A stretch of DNA of 64,000 nt from positions 62,001-126,000 of the forward strand of contig JAOAPB010000077.1 in assembly GCA_025462645.1 (NCBI GenBank), read 5' to 3'. The notes under the pieces were generated by a model. That model searched no databases. It saw nothing but the letters and a program-made list of their open reading frames with translations, and was not told the origin of the DNA. The position numbers and the translations under genes were made by a program. The stretch's first letter is position 1. Each line of letters begins with the position of its first letter. Shown piece by piece: positions 9,660-17,731 of this stretch. This DNA is from Edaphobacter sp. GTDB taxonomy: Bacteria > Acidobacteriota > Terriglobia > Terriglobales > Acidobacteriaceae.

Positions 9660-10091
9660 ATGCCGTACGACGTATCTCAACTACTCAGCATGACTTCTCA
9701 GGAGCTTGACGACTGCTTCAAGGCTGGAGCACCCGGTCCTATCCCGAACGGGGAAGCCAAAGGTACCGCAATTGTTGCTCCGGGAACGGTCTTCACCAAA
9801 GAGATTGCGGAGTTCATCACGATCTTCACCTGGCAGGGGAAGAACTTCGACGCGGCCGCAGGCGTGCTACGTAACCGCATCCTAGTCTTTGGACTGAACG
9901 CGATCGTGGCTAAGGCGTACCAGGGAGCCAGTTGGTTCGACGAGAAGGAGTGTGTCGTCCTCGACTATTCCGAGACGTCGTTTGTGGCGCATTGGATTCG
10001 CGATGAGATTCGTCTTATCTCGCCGAATCTTTATCTCGGAGTTGTGTACTGGAAAAAGAGTCGGCTGATCCATTTTGCGTTGGAGTTCTGA
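9660..10091 (+). CDS. Small conserved protein of unknown function, paralogue B
   Basis: About 143 aa. ATG at 9660 is chosen because it aligns with the start of paralogue A at 7392; a GTG at 9654 in the same frame is possible, and GAGG lies at 9645-9648. The sequence closely matches paralogue A along its whole length (MPYDVSQLLSM, FTWQGKNFDAA, VLDYSETSFVA). No signal peptide, membrane segment or recognised domain. It sits between the GMC oxidoreductase and the duplicated membrane protein, all on the same strand, so it is probably part of a redox operon. Confidence 0.8.
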   Translation: MPYDVSQLLSMTSQELDDCFKAGAPGPIPNGEAKGTAIVAPGTVFTKEIAEFITIFTWQGKNFDAAAGVLRNRILVFGLNAIVAKAYQGASWFDEKECVVLDYSETSFVAHWIRDEIRLISPNLYLGVVYWKKSRLIHFALEF

Positions 10092-10123
10092 CCTCTTTAT
10101 CTCAATGGACAGGAAAGAACGCG

Positions 10124-11419
10124 ATGACTCCGCAGTCCAACATCATGGTGGTTGCAGCGATCATCGCCGGCAGGGAAGCTGAGCTGCGACAGTTGCTCGC
10201 GAATATGAATCGAGAGCCTGGTTTAGCAGATCCGGCTAATACCCTGGTGCCCTTCGGCCAATTCACCAGCTTGCATTTTGCGCGCTTCGTCATTCTTGTG
10301 GATGAAACGCGTGAAGACTTGTTGGTTTATGGAGAGGCATTGCCTAGCGCAACCAAGTCACTGGCGTTTCTATGCGATTTCGATGGCTCGGCAGATTCTT
10401 TTCGTCGTGAGTTGGTCGCACATGCTGAAGCCGGATTGCGGCAGATATTTTCGTGCTGTCAGTCTTTTCGCTCGGATCTGGACCTTCTTCGCTGGATGGA
10501 AGGACACGAGCAGGCTGCTGCCACCGTCTATAACAACTGGTTAGGTCGCACTGCGCGGCAGGTTCGAGAAGAAAACGAGTTGCGAGCGACGCTTGATCAG
10601 CAACTGAGGACGAATATTTCAAGGGATGCAAGTCCGAGGCAGGTGTGGAATCAACTTCGCGCTTTTGTAGCTGAGGAGCAGACGGCGGGACGACTTACGC
10701 TTACCTCTCCAGGGTCGACACCTCTGTCCTGGAAGATCAAGGACCTGCTGCACTGCATTGGCGTGCCGTTGTTGTTGCTGCTTGTGTCGCCATTTCTGGT
10801 GCTATATCTTCCGATCTTCCTCATCCAGTTGCGAAGCCGGGAGCTGCGTGATCCGATCATTGCTCCGCGCCCAACCGTCGATCATGCCAGGTCCCTGGCT
10901 ATCCAAGAAGATCGTGTCATCACGAACCAGTTCAGCGCCTATGGCAATATCAAACCGGGCCTCTTCCGCCAATGGACCCTTGTGTTTCTTTTCTTCGTGC
11001 TGGAATACACCACACGTCACATCTACAATCGTGGCTTCCTGGCACGCGTGAATACTATTCATTTCGCGCGATGGGTCTTTCTGGATAAACGGACACGAAT
11101 TTATTTTGCGAGCAACTACGATGGAAGCCTCGAGAACTACATGGGCGACTTCATCAATAAGGTTGGCTGGGGGCTGAACCTGGTCTTCAGCAATGGACTC
11201 GGCTATCCGAAGACGAACTGGCTCGTAATGGATGGAGCCAAGGACGAACAGACTTTCAAAGACTTTCTTCGTCGGCACCAGATCCCTACAGACGTCTGGT
11301 ACGATGCGACCCCTGGAGTAACGGCTTACGATATGGAACGCAACTCGCGTATCCGCAGCGGCATACAGCAACAGACAATCACCGACGCAGAGCTCTCGGA
11401 GTGGATAAAGCTTTTGTGA
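10124..11419 (+). CDS. Unknown 431-aa membrane protein with an internal domain duplication
   Basis: Start ATG at 10124 preceded by AGGAAAG. No named family is recognised. Two related halves flank a hydrophobic hairpin: LHFARFVIL at residues 50-58 matches IHFARWVFL at 312-320, and CDFDGSADSFRREL (84-97) matches SNYDGSLENYMGDF (330-343). The spacing and the beta-alpha-beta look suggest ferredoxin-like alpha/beta-barrel halves like those of DyP peroxidases, but no haem ligand motif (GxxDG or the downstream His) is present. Residues about 209-236 are strongly hydrophobic (CIGVPLLLLLVSPFLVLYLP), and 284-294 is a second short hydrophobic stretch. It lies directly before the DyP gene, so a role as membrane partner or anchor is a reasonable inference. 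Confidence 0.75.
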   Translation: MTPQSNIMVVAAIIAGREAELRQLLANMNREPGLADPANTLVPFGQFTSLHFARFVILVDETREDLLVYGEALPSATKSLAFLCDFDGSADSFRRELVAHAEAGLRQIFSCCQSFRSDLDLLRWMEGHEQAAATVYNNWLGRTARQVREENELRATLDQQLRTNISRDASPRQVWNQLRAFVAEEQTAGRLTLTSPGSTPLSWKIKDLLHCIGVPLLLLLVSPFLVLYLPIFLIQLRSRELRDPIIAPRPTVDHARSLAIQEDRVITNQFSAYGNIKPGLFRQWTLVFLFFVLEYTTRHIYNRGFLARVNTIHFARWVFLDKRTRIYFASNYDGSLENYMGDFINKVGWGLNLVFSNGLGYPKTNWLVMDGAKDEQTFKDFLRRHQIPTDVWYDATPGVTAYDMERNSRIRSGIQQQTITDAELSEWIKLL

Positions 11420-11477
11420 TGTTTGTGACACACGAAACCAGATAGCTGAACGAGAAAACTAGTGAGGGAATAGAAGC

Positions 11478-12977
11478 ATGGCTCTGACAAATGCCGACTA
11501 TCGCGACATGCAGGGCTTGCTGCGCTATGGTTATGGACGTTTGACGGAGTCGTGCTTTCTGCTGCTTCAGATTGACGATTCTGTTGCTGCAGCTCATTGG
11601 CTGGAGACGGCCCCTGTTACTACGGCTGAGGAGCAGAATCCGCCTCCGACACAAGCGCTTCAAGTGGCCTTGACCTATGAAGGTCTACGATCGTTGAAGA
11701 TTTCTGATGAGGTATTGAATGGTTTCTCCGCAGAGTTTATCTCAGGAATGTCAGGAGACGAGAATCGCTCCCGCCGCCTAGGCGACGAGGGCGCAAGTGC
11801 ACCGAAGTACTGGGAGTGGGGTGGCCCAGGAGGCGTTCCGGACATGGTTGCCATACTTTATTCGCAACCAGGCCATCTGGCAGAGTGGAAGGTCACGATT
11901 GAAGATGGACTGGCGCAGTCTGGTTTCAAACTCCTGCAATGTCTTCCTACGGCTGACATGTGTGGCGTTGAGCCATTCGGCTTTGTTGATGGCGTGAGCC
12001 AGCCAAGGCTCGATTGGGAAGGTAAACGCAATGTAGCTGGGGATAAGTTGTCCTACGAAAATGTGAGCATGCTCGGCGAATTTGTACTTGGCTATCCCAA
12101 CGAGTATGGAAAGTACACGGAGCGGCCGATGATTCTGGCACAGGAACCTGGCGATCTACCAATGGCCGATGACATGCCGGGATATAAAGACATCGGCCGC
12201 AACGGAACTTACCTGGTAGTTCGACAGATTGAACAAGATGTTCGGAGCTTTTGGCGGTTCATCGACGAACAGGTGAAGCAGGATGCGTCGAAGCGGCAGG
12301 ATCTTGCGGAAAAGATGGTCGGGCGTCAGATGTCTGGAGATCCGTTATTGCCGACGATAACGCAGAGTATAACGGGCGTTGGCCCCGAGACACGCGACAT
12401 ACAACAAAATCAGTTCACCTTCGATGGAGATTCTGATGGCATCCGATGCCCCTTTGGTGCGCATGTACGCCGCGCAAATCCGCGTAATGCAGATTACCCC
12501 ACGGGAACTCATGGGCTTGTGGCGCGACTCACACGTCTATTGGGTTTTGGCAGAAGGTCTATGCGAGAGGATATGTTAGCATCGACTCGCTTTCATAGAC
12601 TGTTGCGACGAGGGCGCGAGTATGGCATAAAGCTCTCGCCTGACCAGCGGTTTCAATTGCCGCTTCCAGGCGAGCCACCGAGTGGTCTTCAGTTCGCATG
12701 TTTGAATGCCAACATAGGCAGACAGTTTGAGTTCGTGCAGAGCGCTTGGTTGATGAATGGCAAGTTCGATGGACTGAGTGAAGAGAGCGATCCTCTACTC
12801 GGAAACCGCGAGTTTGTGGTTGGCTACCCGGTTGATGGATTTTCTCTTCCGGTAGCCGACGGCGTACGACAACAGATCCGAGACATTCCGCGCTTCACTA
12901 CGGTTCGCGGCGGAGCCTATTTCTTTTTGCCGGGAATGCGAGCACTACGATTCCTTGCACGTGCCGCAAGAGTTTGA
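11478..12977 (+). CDS. DyP-type haem peroxidase
   Basis: 499 aa, ATG preceded by GAGGG. The diagnostic GxxDG motif is GFVDG at residues 168-172, with the distal Asp171. The proximal haem histidine is in CPFGAHVRRANPR (His329), and the distal arginine region RFHRLLRRGREYG follows at 371-383. The C-terminal RGGAYFFLPGM also fits. DyP enzymes use peroxides to oxidise dyes, aromatics or unknown physiological substrates. The length is at the long end of the family. There is no Tat signal, so it should be cytoplasmic or carried by a partner. It lies 58 nt after the duplicated membrane protein and 19 nt before the cytochrome gene, indicating one operon. Confidence 0.92.
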   Translation: MALTNADYRDMQGLLRYGYGRLTESCFLLLQIDDSVAAAHWLETAPVTTAEEQNPPPTQALQVALTYEGLRSLKISDEVLNGFSAEFISGMSGDENRSRRLGDEGASAPKYWEWGGPGGVPDMVAILYSQPGHLAEWKVTIEDGLAQSGFKLLQCLPTADMCGVEPFGFVDGVSQPRLDWEGKRNVAGDKLSYENVSMLGEFVLGYPNEYGKYTERPMILAQEPGDLPMADDMPGYKDIGRNGTYLVVRQIEQDVRSFWRFIDEQVKQDASKRQDLAEKMVGRQMSGDPLLPTITQSITGVGPETRDIQQNQFTFDGDSDGIRCPFGAHVRRANPRNADYPTGTHGLVARLTRLLGFGRRSMREDMLASTRFHRLLRRGREYGIKLSPDQRFQLPLPGEPPSGLQFACLNANIGRQFEFVQSAWLMNGKFDGLSEESDPLLGNREFVVGYPVDGFSLPVADGVRQQIRDIPRFTTVRGGAYFFLPGMRALRFLARAARV

Positions 12978-12996
12978 CATAAGACGAGGGACGAAG

Positions 12997-15456
12997 ATGA
13001 AAGAGCTTTTCTGGAATAGATTCGCTGCAAAAGCCATGGCGGTCGTGCCAACGCTGGCGCTGGCAATCGTGTTGCAAGGGTGCACGCACGGGAAGCCTGG
13101 CAAGGTATATGACGAGGCTCATCTTGCTGGACGCGCAGCCAGCTCTTTTCCCGCAGCAGAAGAAGACTATTTCCACGACATGGATGGAGCGATTCCTCTC
13201 ACTGCGGATGAAGTAAAGGGCCGTAACACCTGGCTGGTATGGACGGCTGGAAATGATCGACTCTGGGACGGACTGTCCCTTACAAGCGTCGGCAATTTGG
13301 ACTTTCTCAAAACACTGTCATCCTACCCCGGTCTGAAGGCGAGTCGAGACAATCGCTGGGAGTATCTTGGTCTCGTCAATGAGCCTTGTTTCGTAAAAGC
13401 GACCGGCCCCGATCCGAAACGCTATGGCCTCTGGCTTGACCAGCGAAGCGCCGATTGCCCGGGAGATCCCTTCGAAAACGAACAGAAGTATCCTGGTGTG
13501 AAGATCGGGGCTAGAGGCAAAAACATTGATGCAGGTTCCTACTATGGATACGCGACCGGTATCGTTGGCCTACGGCTCTTTCCAAATCCGGCTTTTGACG
13601 AGAAGGCGGCGAAGAAGTGGGATCCGGCAAGGTATTACACGGACAAAAACTACTATCTCTCAAAAGATCTGGTTCGTCCTTATCGCGTAGGCATGTCGTG
13701 CGCCTTCTGCCACGTGGGCCCAAATCCGATTAAACCTCCGAGCGATCCTAATAATCCCAAGTGGGAGAATCTCAGTTCTAACGTGGGAGCACAGTACTTC
13801 TGGATCGATAGAATCTTTGATTGGAACCCTGAATCGAGCAGCTTTGTCTTTCAACTCTTCCATACATCGCGACCGGGTACGCTCGACACCTCACTTATCT
13901 CGTCAGACAACATCAACAATCCGCGCAGCATGAATGCTGTCTACAGCCTAGGGCCGAGGTTGGAGCAGGCTGCACGCTGGGGCAGGGAAAAACTGGCTGA
14001 TGGGCAGAAGGACAACAAACAGTTTAACGACTACGTCTCATCTGGCCCTCTGACGAAGTTCTATCAGGCACCCGACATCGTTCAAACGCCGCGCGTGTTA
14101 AAGGATGGAGCCGACTCTGTCGGCGCACTGGCCGCATTGAATCGCGTCTATCTCAATATCGGAACCTTTAGTGAAGAATGGCTGCTACACTTCAACGCGT
14201 TGATCGGAGGGAAAGAGGTTACGCCAATTGAAGTGAAGGTAGCACGATCCAACTCTAGTTACTTCGAGGCGACCGAGGCCCAGACCGTCGACATGGCTCT
14301 CTTCTTTCTGAAGAGCACCGAACCTCACTTATTGAAGGATGCCCCAGGAGGTGCCGCTCATCTGACGAGCGATAAAGCCGTGTTGAATCGCGGAAAGATA
14401 GCCTTCGCGGAGAGGTGTGCTCGCTGTCATTCCAGCAAGGGCCCAACGCCGCCACCCAATGCTGATCCTGCAGCTTGTGCCGGAGCCGGCTATATGGACT
14501 GCTGGCACCGTTATTGGGATTGGACGAAGACGGACGATTACAAGAAGAAGATGCGAGATATCGTTCTGGCTCCCGACTTCACGCAGGGTAACTATCTTTC
14601 AACCGAGCTGCGCGTACCTGTTACGTTGCTGCAGACAAATGCTTGCAGTCCGCTGGCTACAAACGCAATTGGTGGAAACATCTGGGATAACTTTTCGTCT
14701 CAGTCTTATAAAGATCTCCCCTCGGCGGGAACCGCTACTATTTATGATCCCTTCACCGGAGAGGCGAAGCCATATGTCCTGCCAGCTGGCGGCCGTGGCT
14801 ACACCCGTCCTCCGTCACTGATAAGTGTGTGGTCTACGGCGCCTTTCCTGCTGAACAACAGTGTTGGCAAATTTAATTCCAGTCCTTCCGTCGAAGCGCG
14901 CCTGGACTCGTTTCAGGATTCGATTGAGAAGATGCTCTGGCCAGAGAAGCGCGAGAAGGACTCAATCCTGGGCGATAAGGTGCCTGGGGCGATTGATCGC
15001 ACCACGGAGCGCAGCTATCTGCGTGTAACCTCGGGTTACCTGCCAGACTTCCTGCAAAGCTTGATTAACCCTGCTGCTCGCTGGTTCCCCTGGCTCTTCA
15101 ATGATGAAGGATTGCAGATAGGCCCGATTCCCAAAGGAACCCCGGTTGGTTTACTGACAAACCTCAACGTTGTGCCTGAGACCCACGATCCTGTGGAGCG
15201 GGCAAAGTATCAGGCGAAGGTTCTGAGTCTTCTGGTGAGGGCAAAGCATGACCTGAAGAGCTTGCCCCCAGGTGCAAGCGACGAAGAGGTAGCAAAAGTA
15301 TTCTCCAACCTTACAAAGCCGTTGATGGAGTTGAACAAATGCCCGGACCTTGTCGTCAATCGCGGACACTACTTCGGCACGAGCTACTTTGCCGAGGAGC
15401 CACCACTGAGCGATGAGGACAAACGTGCCCTGGTCGAGTACCTGAAGACCTTCTAA
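12997..15456 (+). CDS. Large di-haem c-type cytochrome lipoprotein (RoxA/peroxidase-like)
   Basis: About 819 aa from ATG 12997, with GAGGG just upstream. The N-terminus is a lipoprotein signal (MAVVPTLALAIVLQGC), so the mature protein should be anchored on the periplasmic or outer face. Two haem c sites are visible: CAFCH at 235-239 and CARCH at 474-478. The C-terminal third has RGYTRPPSLISVW and APFLLNNSVG, resembling di-haem peroxidase and rubber-oxygenase (RoxA) relatives. RoxA itself is smaller, so this is family resemblance only, not proof of polymer cleavage. It could be the electron acceptor for the GMC enzyme, or an oxygenase/peroxidase itself. It ends the redox operon just before the two-component genes. 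Confidence 0.85.
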   Translation: MKELFWNRFAAKAMAVVPTLALAIVLQGCTHGKPGKVYDEAHLAGRAASSFPAAEEDYFHDMDGAIPLTADEVKGRNTWLVWTAGNDRLWDGLSLTSVGNLDFLKTLSSYPGLKASRDNRWEYLGLVNEPCFVKATGPDPKRYGLWLDQRSADCPGDPFENEQKYPGVKIGARGKNIDAGSYYGYATGIVGLRLFPNPAFDEKAAKKWDPARYYTDKNYYLSKDLVRPYRVGMSCAFCHVGPNPIKPPSDPNNPKWENLSSNVGAQYFWIDRIFDWNPESSSFVFQLFHTSRPGTLDTSLISSDNINNPRSMNAVYSLGPRLEQAARWGREKLADGQKDNKQFNDYVSSGPLTKFYQAPDIVQTPRVLKDGADSVGALAALNRVYLNIGTFSEEWLLHFNALIGGKEVTPIEVKVARSNSSYFEATEAQTVDMALFFLKSTEPHLLKDAPGGAAHLTSDKAVLNRGKIAFAERCARCHSSKGPTPPPNADPAACAGAGYMDCWHRYWDWTKTDDYKKKMRDIVLAPDFTQGNYLSTELRVPVTLLQTNACSPLATNAIGGNIWDNFSSQSYKDLPSAGTATIYDPFTGEAKPYVLPAGGRGYTRPPSLISVWSTAPFLLNNSVGKFNSSPSVEARLDSFQDSIEKMLWPEKREKDSILGDKVPGAIDRTTERSYLRVTSGYLPDFLQSLINPAARWFPWLFNDEGLQIGPIPKGTPVGLLTNLNVVPETHDPVERAKYQAKVLSLLVRAKHDLKSLPPGASDEEVAKVFSNLTKPLMELNKCPDLVVNRGHYFGTSYFAEEPPLSDEDKRALVEYLKTF

Positions 15457-15473
15457 GTATCTGAAGACAGTGT

Positions 15474-15490
15474 CTTAAGGACAGCTTAAG
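15474..15490 (+). promoter_or_regulatory. CTTAAG-N5-CTTAAG direct repeat before the response regulator gene
   Basis: Two perfect CTTAAG hexamers at 15474-15479 and 15485-15490 are separated by GACAG, an 11-bp period. This is the geometry bound by OmpR/PhoB-family regulators and matches the PmrA-box pattern (YTTAAK-N5-YTTAAK). It lies 25 bp before the response regulator start, so autoregulation is the simplest reading. The site may instead overlap the promoter and act negatively. Confidence 0.6.
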
Positions 15491-15514
15491 CTGTAATAGG
15501 CGAAACTGTTCAAG

Positions 15515-16204
15515 ATGCGTGTACTTCTTATCGAGGACGAGGTAAGGCTTTCGGCCAATGTCTCAATGGCTTTGCGCGATGGCCCCGGATACGCTGTGGA
15601 CTGCGTCGCGGATGGGGTAAGCGGCGCAGATCTGGCAACTGGTGGATGTTATGACCTGATCATTCTTGATTTGATGCTTCCCGCACTGGATGGGCTGAGC
15701 GTTTTGAAGAAGATTCGGCTACGCGGAGATCGTACTCCCGTTCTGATCCTGACGGCGGTGAGTGACACACATTCGACGATTAATCTACTGAATGCTGGCG
15801 CCGATGATTACCTCAGCAAACCATTCGATCTTGGAGAGCTGATCGCACGGTCAAAGGCTCTTGTTCGGAGGGGAAAGGGAGCTGCGCATCCTATGCTGAC
15901 AGTCTCCGATGTTGAGGTTAATACGCTGGAGCAGACGGTTCGGCGTTCGGGGCAGGAGATCGCGCTCTCACCGATGGAATACAGAATTCTCGAGTATCTT
16001 ATGTATCGCCCACGCGCCGTGGTGTCCAAACGTGAGCTACTGGAACACCTGTACGACTATACCTGGGAACATCATTCGAATGTGATTGAGGCGCACATCT
16101 CAAACCTTCGAAAGAAGCTTGATGCTGTCACACAGCAGCCCAGCATCGAAACTTTGCGCGGTCGCGGGTACCGGCTTGCATTGCCGCTGCAAGAGTATCC
16201 ATGA
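15515..16204 (+). CDS. OmpR/PhoB-family two-component response regulator
   Basis: 229 aa. The receiver domain has the acidic pair (IEDE, residues 6-9), the phosphoacceptor Asp52 in ILDLMLP, the conserved Thr in LILTA and Lys in LSKPF. The C-terminal winged helix ends in IEAHISNLRKKLD and LRGRGYRL, typical of OmpR-class DNA-binding domains. It overlaps the kinase gene by 4 nt (ATGA at 16201-16204), so the two are coupled. A CTTAAG direct repeat lies just upstream. Its position directly behind the redox operon suggests control of that cluster and/or the propeller gene at 17732, which carries similar repeats. Confidence 0.93.
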   Translation: MRVLLIEDEVRLSANVSMALRDGPGYAVDCVADGVSGADLATGGCYDLIILDLMLPALDGLSVLKKIRLRGDRTPVLILTAVSDTHSTINLLNAGADDYLSKPFDLGELIARSKALVRRGKGAAHPMLTVSDVEVNTLEQTVRRSGQEIALSPMEYRILEYLMYRPRAVVSKRELLEHLYDYTWEHHSNVIEAHISNLRKKLDAVTQQPSIETLRGRGYRLALPLQEYP

Positions 16205-17652
16205 TGAAGTCTCGCTCCATCGTTCGTCGCCTTATCGTCACAGTTCTTCTTATGGAGCTGCTGTCCGTTCTCTGCCTTGCGGGGGTGGCACTGCTTCATG
16301 AGCGCCGCGAAAGATTTCGCGCTTTCGATGTCATGCTGCGAGGACGCGCCGACTCTCTCCTGGGTGCCGTTCAGGATGCGGAGGACGCTCAGGACAATCT
16401 ATTGATCGATAGAACCGGACTTGACCTGCCATCGGAGGATGTCTATCAAGTCCGTGATGAAGGCGGTGGCTTGATTGGACAGTCGCCAAATTGGGGAACT
16501 GGTCCTAAGGCAGGGTCTACGCCCAATGCCGATGGTTTCTTCAAGATAGAGATCAATGATAGACACTATCGTGCGATCCGCACATATGCAACGCGTGTGA
16601 TTGACATCGAGATGAATGGAGATGGGATCCGGCGGAAGGTTGTCATCACCTATGGCGCTCCTACAAGACCGTTGCGGAAGGCGATTGCCAGTGAGGTCAG
16701 GTTCTATGCGCTTGCGAGCATTATTTTTCTGGCGGTGACGGGGGTTGTGTTGGCGTGGTTCCTGAACCGAGGGCTGGCGCCACTTCGTGAGATCGCGGCG
16801 AAGGCATCCAATGTCTCAGCGACCTCCTGGGCGTTCGACCCCTCTGCGGACGTAATGGCAACGAAGGAGTTGGGTCCTCTAGCGCGTACGTTGCAGCGGG
16901 TCCTCAAAGACCTTGAGTACTCCTTCCTGCGACAGCGCCAGTTCGTCAGCGATGCCGCTCACGAGCTCAAGACCGCTGTTGCCGTGGTTCAGTCCTCGAT
17001 ACAGGTGCTGGGCGTGAAGCCCCGTTCTGTCGAGGAGTACCAGAGTGGTCTCGATCGATGCCACGCGGATTCGATCCGCATGGAGGAGATAGTAGGTAAG
17101 ATGCTGACCCTGGCTCGCCAGGAGAGGGAAGCAGGCACAGAGGAGGCTTCCTTCAGAACTGATCTGGCAACCTGTATTCGTCTCACGGAGCAGCAGCTAT
17201 CATCGGTTGCAGCTCTTGGTGGGGTAGAGGTTGTGCTGTCCCGTCTTGATAACGCAGCCGTACCGCTTCCACGGGAGGATTGCGAGATTCTATGCTCGAA
17301 TCTTCTCCTCAATGCGATACAGCATAGCGAGCAGGGCTCTCAGGTGAGCATCTCGGTTGTCAACCAGGGAGACTGGGTGGAGCTGCGGGTTGAAGATCAA
17401 GGAAACGGTATCGAGGCGGAAGCGCTGCCGTTCATCTTCGAGCCCTTCTATCGCAGTGATCCTTCGCGCAATCGAAAGACGGGTGGCACGGGCCTGGGAC
17501 TCGCCATCTGCAAGGCGATCGTCGATAGGGTGCATGGCCAGATCAGCATGACGAGTACACTCGGCGTGGGGACAGTGGTAGTCGTGTTGGTGCCTGCGCT
17601 ACGTGAGATCGAAGGGTTAAGAGACGATAAACCCTTACTGCGCAGAGTCTGA
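16201..17652 (+). CDS. Sensor histidine kinase, partner of the upstream regulator
   Basis: 483 aa. Topology: an N-terminal membrane segment (LIVTVLLMELLSVLCLAGVALL), a periplasmic sensor of about 130 residues, a second membrane segment (FYALASIIFLAVTGVVLAWF), then a HAMP-like linker. The H-box is DAAHELKT with His254. The ATPase domain shows the N box (LLLNAIQH), G1 (VEDQGNGIE), the F box (FEPFYR) and G2 (GGTGLGLAICKA). The sensor domain has no recognised fold, so the signal is unknown. An alternative ATG lies 3 nt downstream. The architecture and the PmrA-like repeat upstream of its partner recall PmrB/QseC-type sensors, but the ligand cannot be assigned. Confidence 0.92.
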   Translation: MMKSRSIVRRLIVTVLLMELLSVLCLAGVALLHERRERFRAFDVMLRGRADSLLGAVQDAEDAQDNLLIDRTGLDLPSEDVYQVRDEGGGLIGQSPNWGTGPKAGSTPNADGFFKIEINDRHYRAIRTYATRVIDIEMNGDGIRRKVVITYGAPTRPLRKAIASEVRFYALASIIFLAVTGVVLAWFLNRGLAPLREIAAKASNVSATSWAFDPSADVMATKELGPLARTLQRVLKDLEYSFLRQRQFVSDAAHELKTAVAVVQSSIQVLGVKPRSVEEYQSGLDRCHADSIRMEEIVGKMLTLARQEREAGTEEASFRTDLATCIRLTEQQLSSVAALGGVEVVLSRLDNAAVPLPREDCEILCSNLLLNAIQHSEQGSQVSISVVNQGDWVELRVEDQGNGIEAEALPFIFEPFYRSDPSRNRKTGGTGLGLAICKAIVDRVHGQISMTSTLGVGTVVVVLVPALREIEGLRDDKPLLRRV

Positions 17653-17653
17653 T

Positions 17654-17681
17654 CTTCAGGTTGGTTTAAGGCAGGCTTGCC
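17654..17681 (+). promoter_or_regulatory. Three 11-bp phased hexamers before the propeller gene
   Basis: CTTCAG (17654), TTTAAG (17665) and CTTGCC (17676) start exactly 11 bp apart, each separated by 5 nt. The middle one fits the CTTAAG/TTTAAG class seen at 15474-15490 and the outer ones are degenerate. The array ends 50 bp before the ATG of the beta-propeller gene. It is probably a binding site of the adjacent OmpR-type regulator. Confidence 0.5.
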
Positions 17682-17731
17682 ATACTGTCGGCAGGCATGT
17701 GTCCTTGTGCCAAGCTCAACCTGGAGTCCCT

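Noticed and set aside
12997-15456. Naming the cytochrome as rubber oxygenase RoxA
   Set aside because: Only general motif resemblance is visible; the length is larger and the substrate cannot be inferred.
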